Shown one piece after another: positions 1-13,451 of a stretch of 64,000 bases of DNA. Position 1 is the first letter of the stretch. Every line of letters begins with the position of its first letter. Below the pieces are notes generated by a model that was not told the origin of the DNA, made no database searches, and saw only the letters and a program-made list of their open reading frames with translations. The translations under genes and the position numbers were made by a program. The DNA lies in assembly GCF_000213175.1 (NCBI RefSeq), contig NW_009799102.1, positions 2,026,403-2,090,402 on the forward strand, given 5' to 3'. The DNA comes from Neurospora tetrasperma FGSC 2508 (Eukaryota; Ascomycota; Sordariomycetes; Sordariales; Sordariaceae).

Positions 1-31
1 CGAGATCTAACACTTCACGCTTGGAATACAG

Positions 32-868
32 GCCACGACTCCTGTCGCTGTTCTCCTCTCCGGCTGGGCCCTTGGTGTGTCGCAGATCAACATGAGGGTT
101 TTCCTCAACGTTTCTGTCATCGTTGTCGGTGTCGTTATCGCTTCGTACGGCGAGCTCGAGTTCGTCTGGTTGGGCGTCATCCTCCAGATTGCCGGTGTCG
201 CCTTCGAGGCTCTTCGTCTTACTATGGTTCAGCGTCTCCTGAGCTCCGCCGAGTTCAAGATGGATCCTTTGGTTTCGCTCTACTACTTCGCTCCCATCTG
301 CGCCCTCATGAACGGCGTCATTGCTCTTTTCTGGGAAGTACCCAGACTTACCATGGCTGACGTCGACCGTGTTGGCCTCTTCTACTTCTTTTTGAACGGC
401 CTCTGCGCTTTCGGCCTCAACGTCTCCGTTGTGTTCTTGGTAGGTTGGATATCTGGCTGGTTCTGTTCAAAGCGGCTTACTGACATGTTTGTGCAGATTG
501 GCAAGACTTCGTCGCTCGTCCTTACCCTCTGTGGTGTCCTCAAGGACGTCTTGCTCGTCGTTGCTTCTATGGTCATCTACGGCAGCCAAGTTACTCTGAC
601 CCAGTTCTTCGGCTACAGCATTGCTCTCGGCGGTATGGTTTACTACAAGCTTGGCGCTGAGACCATCAAGAGCTACGCCGGCGAGGCTGGCCGCCAATGG
701 GCTGACTTTGGCAACCGCCGCCCCGTCCTCCGTCGCATTTCCATCATCCTCCTCTCCGTCTTCGTTGTCTTCTCTCTGCTCGGCGGTTTCGCTCCCAACT
801 ATGCGGCTGGAATTGACCCTACTGAGTACCTCAACGAGGCCAAGTCTAAGATCGGGATGTCCGCCTAA
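32..868 (+). CDS. Triose-phosphate/nucleotide-sugar-type transporter (TPT/DUF250 family), 5' partial
   Basis: The window cuts off the 5' part. The visible exons are 32-439 and 497-868, giving the last 259 residues. Position 32 follows a CTAAC branch site and a CAG acceptor, and it opens on ATTPVAVLL, a family-typical segment. The 57-bp intron 440-496 (GTAGGT...GTGCAG) is placed because the family reads VVFLIGKTSSLVLTLCGVLKD without interruption. Conserved motifs seen are VQRLLSSAEFKMDPLV, LYYFAPICA, IGKTSSLVLTLCGVLKD and QFFGYSIAL..VYYK. Several hydrophobic helices are evident, followed by a basic tail and one more hydrophobic stretch (ISIILLSVFVVF). Members of the family exchange phosphorylated sugars or nucleotide sugars across Golgi/ER or other internal membranes. 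Substrate and compartment cannot be told from sequence. The family call is firm; a specific name is not. Confidence 0.88.
   Translation, partial: ATTPVAVLLSGWALGVSQINMRVFLNVSVIVVGVVIASYGELEFVWLGVILQIAGVAFEALRLTMVQRLLSSAEFKMDPLVSLYYFAPICALMNGVIALFWEVPRLTMADVDRVGLFYFFLNGLCAFGLNVSVVFLVGWISGWFCSKRLTDMFVQIGKTSSLVLTLCGVLKDVLLVVASMVIYGSQVTLTQFFGYSIALGGMVYYKLGAETIKSYAGEAGRQWADFGNRRPVLRRISIILLSVFVVFSLLGGFAPNYAAGIDPTEYLNEAKSKIGMSA
440..496 (+). other. Intron of exactly 3n length with no in-frame stop
   Basis: This GT-AG intron of 57 bp has a TACTGAC branch-like site. It stays open in the frame of the transporter, so retention would insert 19 residues between the VVFL and IGKTSS segments. Removal restores the conserved family sequence. 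Confidence 0.8.
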
Positions 869-1770
869 GCTCGGAGCAAGGAGTTAATGTGCGGGAACGG
901 CGCATGAGTTGGACGCGAGAGAACCGAATTCTGCAAAAGGGGATGTTGTTATTTGGTGTCTACTACTATAAAATACCGACCTTGTAATCCTCTCCAGCAA
1001 GTCTCCCACACTTTCAAGTATTCAGCACGACACACCCTCAAGGATATATATGGGTTTCTCGCCGCTTTGCCAGTAGGGAAGCATGAAAGGGGCAGGTAAT
1101 ATTTGTCTTCTTTGAATCTCACAGGTACAAAAGACCTCTCCCTGTTGCGTTTTTTTATTTCCTCTCTTCGCCGATCACGTCGAACCAGGTTATACGTCAT
1201 ATTTCCTAGCCAGGTCATGAGAGTTTGGTTACTTCGCTTTTCATTTTGCTTTTAGCTATGTTTTTACACCAACTTTCGGGAGATGAGTAAGGGTCGCAAT
1301 GAGAGTCACGTCAAAGGCAGAGAGAGAAAGTGGGCACATGGGCGACAGGTGATAGATATACCGGAAAATTCTGGGATTACGGGAACGGAATGAGCGAGGA
1401 TAGCGGCGCCAGTTGCAGGCAGGCATATGGTTGATATGATAGGACAGGATAGAAATGGTGGGCAGGAATACATGGTTAATGAACCTGAATCAATGAGGAC
1501 TTGTAGGTGTGAAGCGTATGCAAGTGAATGCTCATGGAGCTCGAGATATCGGCGCCGTGATTGCTGTTGAGGCAGTGCGTGCATGTGTGTGTGCCCGTCT
1601 GTATCACCGAAGGACCAAGATATCTCGGTTGTCTGCCATACATCTCGAACTGGTACTGCTCTTGGAAATTTGCTCGAGTTGCCAGGCAAGAAAGATGTTC
1701 CGTCCCCTGAAAACTTCACTTCTTTTACTTTATTCTGATTTCTTTTCATTTGTTTTCTTCTTCTTCTTCA
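869..1770. other. Intergenic, including the transporter 3' UTR
   Basis: No gene was recognised. The stretch should hold the 3' UTR of the upstream transporter. It ends in a TTC-rich tract that runs into the assembly gap. Open frames here are short or run through N and have no coding character. Confidence 0.6.
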
Positions 1771-2550
1771 NNNNNNNNNNNNNNNNNNNNNNNNNNNNNN
1801 NNNNNNNNNNNNNNNNNNNNNNNNNNNNNNNNNNNNNNNNNNNNNNNNNNNNNNNNNNNNNNNNNNNNNNNNNNNNNNNNNNNNNNNNNNNNNNNNNNNN
1901 NNNNNNNNNNNNNNNNNNNNNNNNNNNNNNNNNNNNNNNNNNNNNNNNNNNNNNNNNNNNNNNNNNNNNNNNNNNNNNNNNNNNNNNNNNNNNNNNNNNN
2001 NNNNNNNNNNNNNNNNNNNNNNNNNNNNNNNNNNNNNNNNNNNNNNNNNNNNNNNNNNNNNNNNNNNNNNNNNNNNNNNNNNNNNNNNNNNNNNNNNNNN
2101 NNNNNNNNNNNNNNNNNNNNNNNNNNNNNNNNNNNNNNNNNNNNNNNNNNNNNNNNNNNNNNNNNNNNNNNNNNNNNNNNNNNNNNNNNNNNNNNNNNNN
2201 NNNNNNNNNNNNNNNNNNNNNNNNNNNNNNNNNNNNNNNNNNNNNNNNNNNNNNNNNNNNNNNNNNNNNNNNNNNNNNNNNNNNNNNNNNNNNNNNNNNN
2301 NNNNNNNNNNNNNNNNNNNNNNNNNNNNNNNNNNNNNNNNNNNNNNNNNNNNNNNNNNNNNNNNNNNNNNNNNNNNNNNNNNNNNNNNNNNNNNNNNNNN
2401 NNNNNNNNNNNNNNNNNNNNNNNNNNNNNNNNNNNNNNNNNNNNNNNNNNNNNNNNNNNNNNNNNNNNNNNNNNNNNNNNNNNNNNNNNNNNNNNNNNNN
2501 NNNNNNNNNNNNNNNNNNNNNNNNNNNNNNNNNNNNNNNNNNNNNNNNNN
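1771..2550. other. Assembly gap (780 N)
   Basis: An unbroken run of N. Translations that span it mean nothing. Confidence 0.99.
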
Positions 2551-3728
2551 GGCTATTGTCCTGAAGAGCTGGGAGCGGGGAATCTTATCATTAGGAGTTA
2601 ACGGTGTGGCCAGGATGCTGGATATATAACCAGATGCTTATTCAGCTTAGCTTGAGTATGGCCCATACACACGGTAAAAATTTATTGGAGAGGTGGTGAG
2701 TTGTGTTGATGAAACGTTCTCGAGGAGTTGCAAAATGGCAGGGCCAAGGACTCCAGGAGACAGGTAAAGGGGGATAAGACTTTATGTAGATTAGGTAGAC
2801 TTGTGTGATTTTTTTATGCTCTTCATCTATTGCAATATTGCCTCCTCATGTCATAAACAATGAGGAAGTGTGAGTGCGGCTTCTGCAGTGAGGGAGGTGG
2901 ATAAGGATGTGTTCTTGGTCTTCAGCATCTTAGCAAGTGTGAGCAAAGGTATCTGAAGATGAAAAACATGGAGAGCAGGAAGATGATGCTTAGGCAACGG
3001 TTAGAATGGTCTAACCTGTACCTGCCTACATACGTGTTTCTGAACCTCTTGAGGTCTAGGTACGGGTATGCTCCATTGACATATCGATATTTTCTCTGTA
3101 GGATGTTTTGTCAAGTAGTCCTCCAGACTATGATGTGTAATTCCACTATGGCCGCTTGCTTCAGCATTGCGTATCAATAAACCGCAACAAACCAAGTAGC
3201 GTTTGAACGGCGAGGCGGCCAGAGGGAGAAAAAAAGCGGGTAGTAATTTAGCGAAAGCACGTTGGCGAGGTGAACACATCTCACATCATGGTCATATACT
3301 GACCCGAGTCATTGGCCATTGTTGTCTCCAAATGCCGCTTATTCGTTTGCTTCAATGATTCATCAAGTTGATGTATCTAGTCCCTTTCATGGGGCTCGCG
3401 ACCAGGAACACTATCCGTCGCCGGTCTATGGGTATCGATCGCTGTTCTGTTTTCGAAGTGCTTCCCTCCAGGGGCAATCCCCCTTCTCCGTTTCAAAGAG
3501 TTGGAATCCGCAGATCCATGTCCTTCGATGAGATGTCTGAGACTTGAAGACTGCCCGCACGTGGATGAATTGAAATTGGAATGGTTGATATGGTCGTCAT
3601 CTCTCTTGTTTCAATTTGCCGTTAATTTCAGACTAGTCAGGAAGCCTCAAGTTTTATTCCCTGGATGAATGCTGTATACAGCCCCCTAAAACCATGCGCC
3701 CTGCCCAGACCGAGAGTGGAAGACTAAT
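2551..3728. other. Intergenic, no gene recognised
   Basis: AT/GC-mixed sequence between the gap and the 3' end of the eL27 gene. All frames are short. The right end should carry the eL27 3' UTR. I see no repeat or RNA gene. Confidence 0.6.
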
Positions 3729-4557
3729 TTAGAAACCTAAAGATGCAATGTCAGTATTGCGCGTCCTTGTCCCTGAGTGGTTACGAGACAGAAGGGAGAA
3801 GGTATGGTGGGGGGACGGGAAAACGTACGGAGAGGGGTGAAGAACCACCTGTTCTTGCCGGAGGTGTAACGCTCCTCGAGAACCTTCTTGACGGTCTTCT
3901 TGGCATCCTCGCGCTGGGAAACCTCCTTGAAGGTCTCGGCGGAGACGGAGCCCTTGAGACCCTCAAGCTCGAGGGTGTAGCGGGTGGGCATCAAGTGGTT
4001 GTAGTTGATGACCTTGATGAAGGGCTTGACCTTGGAGCGCTTCTCCTGACGGGTCTTGCTCATGCGGCGAGTGATCTTGCTGGGGTATCTCTCGATACCG
4101 GCAACGATGGCGTGACCGTAGGGGTGGGTCTTGGAGCCGTTGTCAACGGGCTGGATGATGACGACCTGAACCAAGGACAGTCAGTCAGCGATCATGGTGT
4201 TTTCGGCTTTTCGCATTATCTCGTTGCGAGAGTTCCCCTATTCCATCAATCCTCGGCTTGTCTTTTCCCCCATCGCGTCGTTGTCGCGCAGCAGTCGGAA
4301 TCGGTCGTCGGTCGTTTGTCCCTTTCCTTCCCAAACGCCATTGGTCCAGCGCAAATTTGCAGCAACTCGTTTCTCCTCCGATCGATTTGGTCAAAATTCG
4401 AGATTGGTGACAGAACTCGGACGACACGGGACAAGACAACGAGGATTTCCGGTCGGGTGGGCAAAGTAGAGGTGTGGCAGGTGTAGCAGCATACCTTCTT
4501 GCCGGCATAACGACCCCGGGTAACGAGGCAGACTCGCGACGTCTTCAAGAACTTCAT
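3729..4557 (-). CDS. rpl27: 60S ribosomal protein L27 (eL27)
   Basis: Three exons on the minus strand: 4495-4557 (21 codons), 3829-4165 and 3729-3736. They give 135 residues, the usual eL27 length. The product starts [21 protein letters not shown], continues [19 protein letters not shown] and ends WFFTPLRF. This matches eL27 along its whole length, including the GRYAGKK (KOW-type) N-terminus and the [17 protein letters not shown] block. Intron 1 (3' boundary TTCAG) is 329 bp, long for this window. Intron 2 runs 3828-3737 (GTACGT...TTTAG). The last exon is only 8 nt and supplies part of Arg, then Phe and stop. It is a structural protein of the large ribosomal subunit in the cytosol. A 247-codon frame on the other strand is a shadow of it. 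It is divergent from NCE101. Confidence 0.97.
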
Positions 4558-5149
4558 CTTGACTGATTCTGTGGTGGATTGAGGTTAGAGGGGGTGAACG
4601 ACACGGGAAACTCGGAGTCGCGTCGAAAAAAAAAACCAAAAATTGCAGAGGAACAGTATGGACGTACTCAGTGATCCAGCGGGGCCTTGCCTGAAGTCGG
4701 TTGTAAGGCTCAGAGACAAGTAGCTGACGACCGTGTTGAAGTCTTTCCCGAAATAATTTCCAGTTTGTGGGCTTTCAAAATTCGAGCGGGCACAGCAGCG
4801 CACTCTGATGACTAAGCCCTGATCTGTGCGTCGTCCATAAAACCCGAGACTCGGGGGAGCTGTCCTTGCCAAGACTTGCAAGTGTGGACTGCGTGCGGGG
4901 CATGAACGGGGCCTGCCGCTGGGGAAGCCAAGGGAACTTTGGAGTGAAATGTCAAGGTGAATGAATGCAAACTGAGCCAAATCCAATGCCCAAAAGTTGC
5001 GTTTTCTTCAAAGTGGTTGTCGGCTCGCTTATCACCAATTACCCTCCAAGTTCACGACAACTTGATTTGTTGAAAAACATCAACCCGCTACACTCGGTCG
5101 ACTTATCACCACTTCAACATACCCAAACATCTCCTGTACTCGACACAGA
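4558..5149. promoter_or_regulatory. Divergent promoter of rpl27 and NCE101, with a probable rpl27 5'-UTR intron
   Basis: This 592-bp space separates two divergent start codons. On the minus strand a GTACGT donor at 4667 and a CCACAG acceptor ending at 4569, with CTAAC upstream of the acceptor, outline a 99-bp intron in the rpl27 leader. The acceptor lies 11 nt before the ATG. Leader introns are common in fungal ribosomal protein genes. Splicing here is inferred from site quality only. Confidence 0.6.
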
Positions 5150-5387
5150 ATGCCTGCCCCAGTTTACATCATCTCTCGGGTTGCGGATCCCATCTTTGCC
5201 GTCTTCATCGGCGTTTCCGCTGCGGCTTTGAGAATCAACCGCGAGGAGAAGGAGAAAGGCCGCACCACCCAGGAGATCTTCCAGGTTGCTCGTCGGTATG
5301 CTTCACTTTCTCCTGCGGGGATTTACGACCCGTGCTAAACCTATATATAGGCGCCTTGGTCTCACCTCGACTGCCAAGAGCTCGTAA
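5150..5387 (+). CDS. NCE101: Non-classical export protein 1 family (NCE101), small membrane protein
   Basis: Two exons, 5150-5295 and 5351-5387, encode 60 residues. The intron 5296-5350 has a GTATGC donor, a GCTAAAC branch-like site and a TATATAG acceptor. The N-terminus MPAPVYIISRVADPIFAVF leads through one hydrophobic segment (about residues 5-28) into a basic/acidic stretch, RINREEKEKGRT, and ends RRLGLTSTAKSS. The pattern MPxPxYxISRxxDPxFAxxxG, followed by one helix and REE(K/R)E..G, is that of the fungal NCE101 family. In yeast the family was linked to leaderless protein export; the biochemical role is not settled. It is convergent with the TTC36-like gene, with 161 bp between the stop codons. 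Confidence 0.9.
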
Positions 5388-5548
5388 GCTACTACTATCT
5401 GATCATGTCAACATGATGCAGTCACTTGGTACCGAGAAACAGACGGTTGCGGCCATGGTCGCGCCTTCCTTTTCGTAAAATTTCTCATCACCATTATCCC
5501 ACAGAAACAACTCTCTTTAATTGTACAGCATCGCCGGTTCCTTGACCC

Positions 5549-6352
5549 TCATGCCGAATAGGCCGGCCCGTACTCTTTCTTTAACGCCTCCCGGACCATT
5601 TGTCCACACAGCTTGGCTGTTGGGTTTGTGCTCACAGCGAGTGCTTTCGCGATTTCATTGCCATATCTGCCACCCATAGCAAAGTCCCTCGAGGCATTCT
5701 CCTCGAAATCCAGCTTGTTCCAGCTTCCTTCTCGTCGACCCTGTGGCACAGCAAGGTTGTTGGACTCCATCAACTTGGACGTCATATGATAGATGGCGGC
5801 TCTCTGGGTGTGTGCACTGGAAAGCGTCCTAATCACATTCTGGGACAATCTGGTCTGGGGCGTGGCAGGGGTCAGGAGTGAGATGGCGCGATCAAGGTCA
5901 GATAGAGCAGTCTCAGCCATCTGCAGTCGCTCGGCGTCATCGATATCCCGAATCAGTGCTTGGTGAAGCTGCTGGGAGCCCGAGATCAACATAGAATCGC
6001 CAACTAGCCGTCTAATCGCCTGCGCCCTGTTGTTGCGGGCACTCGCGTACTCTGGGTATTCTTGGATGAGGCTTCCCAGCTGGGTGACACAGTCGCGATA
6101 GCCTTGAATGGTCTTATTCACGTCGGTCGTTCCATGCGCTGCAGGCTTTGCATTTGCGAGCTCGAGTTGCTGGATGGAGAGGATGATGTTGCGCTCTAGT
6201 TGGGCGACCTTGTCATATACGGCCTGGTCCTTGAAGTTGGGGTCTTTTGGCAGGCTTATGTCGACTTGCACTATCCGGGCGGGGTCGTACTCTGGGTCCT
6301 GGATTTTCTCGAGGACGTTGAGATCTCGTGTGCTCAATGAGACGTAAGCCAT
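5549..6352 (-). CDS. TTC36-like TPR protein; probable accessory factor of HPPD (HmgX-type)
   Basis: A single exon of 267 residues starting at the first ATG of the frame. The centre (about residues 79-163) carries TPR-like helices with YASARNNRAQAIRRLVGD and ALSDLDRAISLL. The C-terminal part (about 172-260) has RTLSSAHTQRAAIYH, then ASRDFAMGGRYGNEIAKAL and NPTAKLCGQMV. This order (YNNRAQARRL, ALEDLERA, a QRG/RA helix, a DFE/DFA...GS helix, NPYAALCN..L) is that of vertebrate TTC36, although the N-terminal 75 residues differ. Known of the family: TTC36 binds HPD and protects it from degradation in mouse liver. In Aspergillus fumigatus HmgX is a cytoplasmic factor needed for HPPD activity. Inference: because the gene is divergent from HPPD, it is probably the HmgX/TTC36-type partner. 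I could not compare it with HmgX directly. No signal peptide or membrane segment is seen. Confidence 0.75.
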   Translation of the reverse strand: MAYVSLSTRDLNVLEKIQDPEYDPARIVQVDISLPKDPNFKDQAVYDKVAQLERNIILSIQQLELANAKPAAHGTTDVNKTIQGYRDCVTQLGSLIQEYPEYASARNNRAQAIRRLVGDSMLISGSQQLHQALIRDIDDAERLQMAETALSDLDRAISLLTPATPQTRLSQNVIRTLSSAHTQRAAIYHMTSKLMESNNLAVPQGRREGSWNKLDFEENASRDFAMGGRYGNEIAKALAVSTNPTAKLCGQMVREALKKEYGPAYSA

Positions 6353-8929
<2,577 letters not shown>

Positions 8930-10138
8930 GGTTGGGAGCGTAAGGTCGGGTGATGAGATTGACGATTCAAATTTTCTTTTCTTGTAAAATACTCTTTTTT
9001 TCCTTTTTCTTTGGCACAAAAGCTTGGGGGTCGGCCGGCAAAAGGGGAGCTGGCCGGAAGGGTCTTAGCATGGCATCTTGCAGGCGTACTTGTTTGTGGT
9101 TTCGATATGGCTTCAAACCGAGAAGTGGAGCATAGAAGTAGCTTTGGCATAGTTAAGTTATGCAAATCATGCGATGATTTTGACACGTGCTTACTTGGTC
9201 ATTCTGAAATCTTGCTGTGTGAAAATATAATGACCGCAATCACGGTGGTGTATCAGCTTCGAATATGAACGAGGGGTTTGAAAACTTTGTTGACCTGTTC
9301 ATAAATCGCCAGTCATGGTCGCCCAACAAGTTCCTTTCGCATTCTGCTCTTCACTTGTCTCTCACCACGCAGTCTTACCTCCTTGCACATAATTTGTCCG
9401 ATTTGTTCAAGGGCAGGATTTTTCCTTTGTCGGAACATCACCGGAACAGTGTAGACATATGAAGATTAGCTTGTTTTAGTACGCCAATGATGATGCTGGT
9501 ATGGTCTCAAAATCTAACATTGCCGTATCACTCCACATATATGATACATTGCGTGCCCGTCCTCTCTTTCCCCTCGACACGAGGGACTCTACTGATACGC
9601 AAAGATTCGTCTTGATCATTCTTCCGAAACCATATCCGTCTCCGATCTCCTTCACAGATGCGCCACACCCAACGAATCGTCTTCTTGAATTTATAGGACC
9701 ATTTCACATCCGTTGTATCCTGTCATTTCTTTAGCCCTTTCGCTAGTATCCTTTTGCACTGCCTTGTTGGTAAAGAGCATAAAGAAGCCATGGCCCCGTC
9801 GTCTCTAGTTATTCGGCTGGTGTCCCCTACAGCTTTGGTTTTGGGAGTTCCACTTTGGACTTTCTTCTTAGCCAAGTCGTCTGGGTATCTTTGATCGTGA
9901 TGCCGTGTATATTTTCGTGTTCTTTGCAGCGCCAACCCCTCCATGTAACAGATATGTTCGCCATACCCTTGAAACTGCTCTGTTCCGGCTCATCGTATCG
10001 TTTTCGTTCACGATACCATAGTATCGATGCTCTGAACCAGAGTGTCCGGTTCGATTCCACCCGAAGAATCTGAAACGTTCAAGCAGAGCGGCTATTTGTT
10101 GTCCTCCATCTGCCGCCATTTGTAGCATGCTCCTCACT
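8930..10138. other. Convergent intergenic region, HPPD and SSL1 3' ends
   Basis: 1.2 kb between two stop codons facing each other. It is AT-richer than the genes, and no frame longer than 92 codons looks coding. A B-box-like GGTTCGATTCC near 10048 is not part of a foldable tRNA. Only 3' UTRs are expected. Confidence 0.55.
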
Positions 10139-11616
10139 CTAGGAATCCATTACCATGGGGGTAGGGCCGCCGTCTGGTACTGCTACTGCCGTATCCTTGT
10201 CCAGATCCCTCGTATCGCTCTGACACCCAGGACAATTATGAATAGTCTCGTGGGCAAAGACATCACAGTCTATGCAGAAATGATTCCCGCATACCTGGCA
10301 AGCATACCGCCCGCTTTCGCTGACACCCTTGAGTTCCGGTTTTGGATTTTTCTGCTCGCCGTCCTGTTGTTTCCCGCTACCTTTAGCTCCGGCTCTCCCT
10401 CCTAACACCGCTGGCGCTGCCGCCACTGAATCCCTTGGCCTAGCAGGAAAGGGTGTCAGGCACGAGTAGCACGCCGTCGACCTATACGCCTGAGACCACG
10501 GAACCTCCACAAACACCTTGAGCGGGAACAGATGATGGTACGACCTCGCCAAGTGCGTGCTCTGGATGAGCGTCAGCTTGCAGATCGGACAGTCGATCGG
10601 CAGCCGGCACACTTTAATTCCGCAGCGCGGACAGGTGTACCCCTCGCGCGTGGGCTTCGCGTGGCAGGCGCAGAAGCTGACATGGTCTTTCGGAGCAAGC
10701 GTGCGGCTGGGAAAGCCCATCATGAGCAGGCTGGCGGTGTTTTGCTCAGGCGTGCGGGTGACGGGCGGAGTGGTGGCGGCGAAGAAGAGCTCCTTGAGGT
10801 GCACCTCGTCTACGGCGACGCTGTAGTTGCCGTCGTGGTTGTTCGTCCGCTTGCAAAGCTCGCTGCAGATGGCGACTTGGCCGGCGAGGCCAACTACCGA
10901 GACGCGGATGCGGTCGGCTACGAGGTCATTGATGGTGTCGTGTATGTCGCCCGGATCGATCGAGACGAGGGCACCGTAGATTATCAGTACTTCGCGCGTG
11001 GCATGTGACGGCGTTTGGCTGTACAAAAACATAAAGCGGTTAGCGAATGACCTCTGCCACGGAGGGGGCGGGGCCGTAGCGCTGACTATAGAGCACCTCG
11101 GCACATTTGAAGTGCATTCTGTAAACTCGGATTTCCTTGGGGGTCTTGTTGCTCGCTCCATTGCATCAACTTTTCGATGTGCTCGGCCGGATTCCCGCTC
11201 AGGTCGCTTATTCGCACAGCAATTCCATCGCGCATTCCCACGATGCCTAGCTGACTGATGGGATTCTGCTCGAAATACTCGCGTACGAAGCCAATGGCGT
11301 TATTTAGGACGACTCGGTAACGGTTTGGTAGCAGATCTTTGTCGGCCATGGCGAAACTCATGTCGAGCACAAGCATCAGATGGCGGATAATTCCACGCTG
11401 AAGAGGTGTCGTGTCGCGCAGAAGGCGACGCCGCTTCTCGGCTTCCCGAATCTCTGCGATGGAGAGGCCGCTGTCTGCTGTTTCCAAGACGGTATCCCAG
11501 GAGCGCTTTACATCTTCCCAGGACGCCTTGCTTTGCTTGCTGCGCCCATCCGCTGTCCTCTTTCCATTCCTCTTGAGCTCATCGTCGGAGGCGTACTCGC
11601 CGTCCGAGTCAGCCAT
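10139..11616 (-). CDS. SSL1: TFIIH core subunit Ssl1/p44
   Basis: Two exons on the minus strand, 11087-11616 and 10139-11018, give 469 residues, close to the yeast protein. The 68-bp intron 11086-11019 (GTCAGC donor, GCTAAC branch, GTACAG acceptor) joins CRGALY to QTPSHATREVLI, which is the conserved reading across the join. An acidic/charged N-terminus of about 75 residues precedes a VWA domain (HLMLVLDMSFAM at 80-90, then REVLIIYGALVSIDPGDIHDT). The C-terminal half holds cysteine clusters (CACHAKPTREGYTCPRCGIKVC, PIDCPIC) and a C4-type RING-like end (YACQVCGNHFCIDCDVFAHETIHNCPGC, given here only as a motif string). It acts in the nucleus: it binds and stimulates the XPD/Rad3 helicase in transcription initiation and nucleotide-excision repair. 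The linker between the zinc parts is Gly/Ala/Lys-rich and probably disordered. Confidence 0.96.
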
Positions 11617-13451
11617 GTTTGCGTATGTTTGTCGAGATAGTTTGACGAATAGTAGCTGGCTCTCTTAGTGGGAGAAGTTCGAGGGTCGCTTCGAAACGAG
11701 TGGAGGGTTCAGAAGTTCGAGAATCAAGGCCTTTAGTCGTGTTCGTGTAGACAACTCCCTGGTAGGTGTTGATCGGGAGGCCGGGTACTGGCTGTCGCGC
11801 TGAGAAAGTGCCGGAGAGAAATAAGGAAGAATGGAGAAAAGGGGATACGCGGCAAGGTTGAATGCGCAAGCTGAACAAAGGTTCGTGGTGTGTGGTGGAA
11901 GCCGGAAATGTTTACTGGACTGCAAGGCTGTTCACCAAATGCGCGAACTCGTGTATGTAGGCAGCCTCGCAGGAAGAGTGGGGCCTGTGAAATCGAATCA
12001 GATCGGTGCTGGGTACCGACATCGATCTCGTCTTTGTAACTACTGTGTACGGGCCTCGAAATTCGACAGCGAAATTTTGTTTTCACCACAACTTCAAAGC
12101 GAAGGTCAACTCTGACTTGAAGCTTGGTTACGAGTCACGGCATTCAAAGGACGTGCATATGTATCAAGTATATACTACATGATGTGCCCGCTACCCAAAA
12201 GGGCCACCGGATTGTCTTGAGGCGATGTAGGGCTAGAGGTATGCCTTCGGCCTGCAACTTTCACATGCTTGTGCCCGGGGTTCACCAGACTGTTGAAGTA
12301 ATCAACAACCTCAAAGAGTATGTAGGCATACAAGGCTCAAATAAATCATTGGATCGGTCGTCGTCGGTACTGCGGGGGTGCGTGATACTTTCGCGGTCAA
12401 ATCGCTTGGCGAGATGGGAATCCCACGTGGAAAACGGCCAGGGAGTCCAACTGTCCGTTCCGGTCCGGATTCCGGGCACGGGCTCTCTCGAATTCTAGAG
12501 TCCAGACGACGGAACGGGGTCCACGGCTTTGATGTGTCCATATATCCGTTTCTGTGTTGCGGTCCAATAAATCTGTAAGGTCACCAGCGAGACAGACATT
12601 GTATGGCGTGAGTCGCATGTTTCGTGATGTGGTGAAACAGGTAAACACCCTTACCTTGAGCGAACCAACTGTCACAGTGCAGTGCACAACTACTCACTGG
12701 AGATTGGGGAGAGAAGATGGAAAATAATTATTGCATCGAGTTATGCTCGATGAAGGAATGCAGTAAGATGCGACGTTAAAGCGGACCGCGTACTTGGCGT
12801 GATGTGCCCGACAGAACTTAAGCTTCGTATGTAGGTATTGTAGGATCGTGAAATGCGATGAAAGGTTGCGCCGTGGAGTCGCCTCGCCGTTAGGTAGTAG
12901 GTAGTAAGGTACATATAGATGTACCGGCCCCGTGCCGGCCCGTTCCAGCTCTGCGGTTGATCGTGGCTCGCCTGCGACCTACGCGCTGACAGGTGGCCAA
13001 TAAGAAACGTCGACTGAATTGACGTTACGTCACGGCACCTTCGGCCGAGGTTTCGAAAGATCCCCGCTCACTGGTCAGCGGCCAAGACTGACCTGTGACG
13101 CCTCTGACGTAATACCTCAGCCGCTTGTATGGGCGCAATTGAATTAACCAACTCGCGATCGTACGCGGTCGAAATTTCACACAAAAAGGGCCAGATTGTT
13201 CGTGGTTCTCCTCGGTCGCTGCGCCCAAGGAATGGTTTATTCGCCTCCAGACACTGTATAGGTAAGGGGCAGTATCATGTACGCCATTTGGCCCCAAACG
13301 ATGGACAAACCTGTACCTGGAACTTTGCCGGAATCAGATCATCGTTCGCATGGTTGAATGGTGTTGGAATTTCGATTTTATGCCCTCGTTCCAAGACGCG
13401 AGTCAAGCGATGCGGTCAGCGGATAATATGCCAGCGGCGCTGCCTCTACCC
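11617..13451. other. Intergenic, SSL1 upstream region
   Basis: No gene recognised. A small hairpin (GGTACAT-ATAG-ATGTACC) sits at about 12909-12926, next to a TAGGTAGTAGGTAG tract. The motif TACACAGT (reverse) occurs at 12042. The frames present are short shadows. Confidence 0.5.

Noticed and set aside
1509-2601. Long frames across the first gap
   Set aside because: They consist mostly of N.
3743-4486. 247-codon plus-strand frame
   Set aside because: It is the antisense shadow of the eL27 gene and its intron; the minus strand gives the conserved protein.
5150-5338. 62-codon unspliced version of NCE101
   Set aside because: It reads through a clear GTATGC...TATATAG intron; the spliced form restores the family C-terminus RRLG.
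10020-10075. GGTTCGATTCC, resembling a tRNA B box
   Set aside because: The bases around it do not pair as a T stem and no acceptor stem or A box lies at the right distance.
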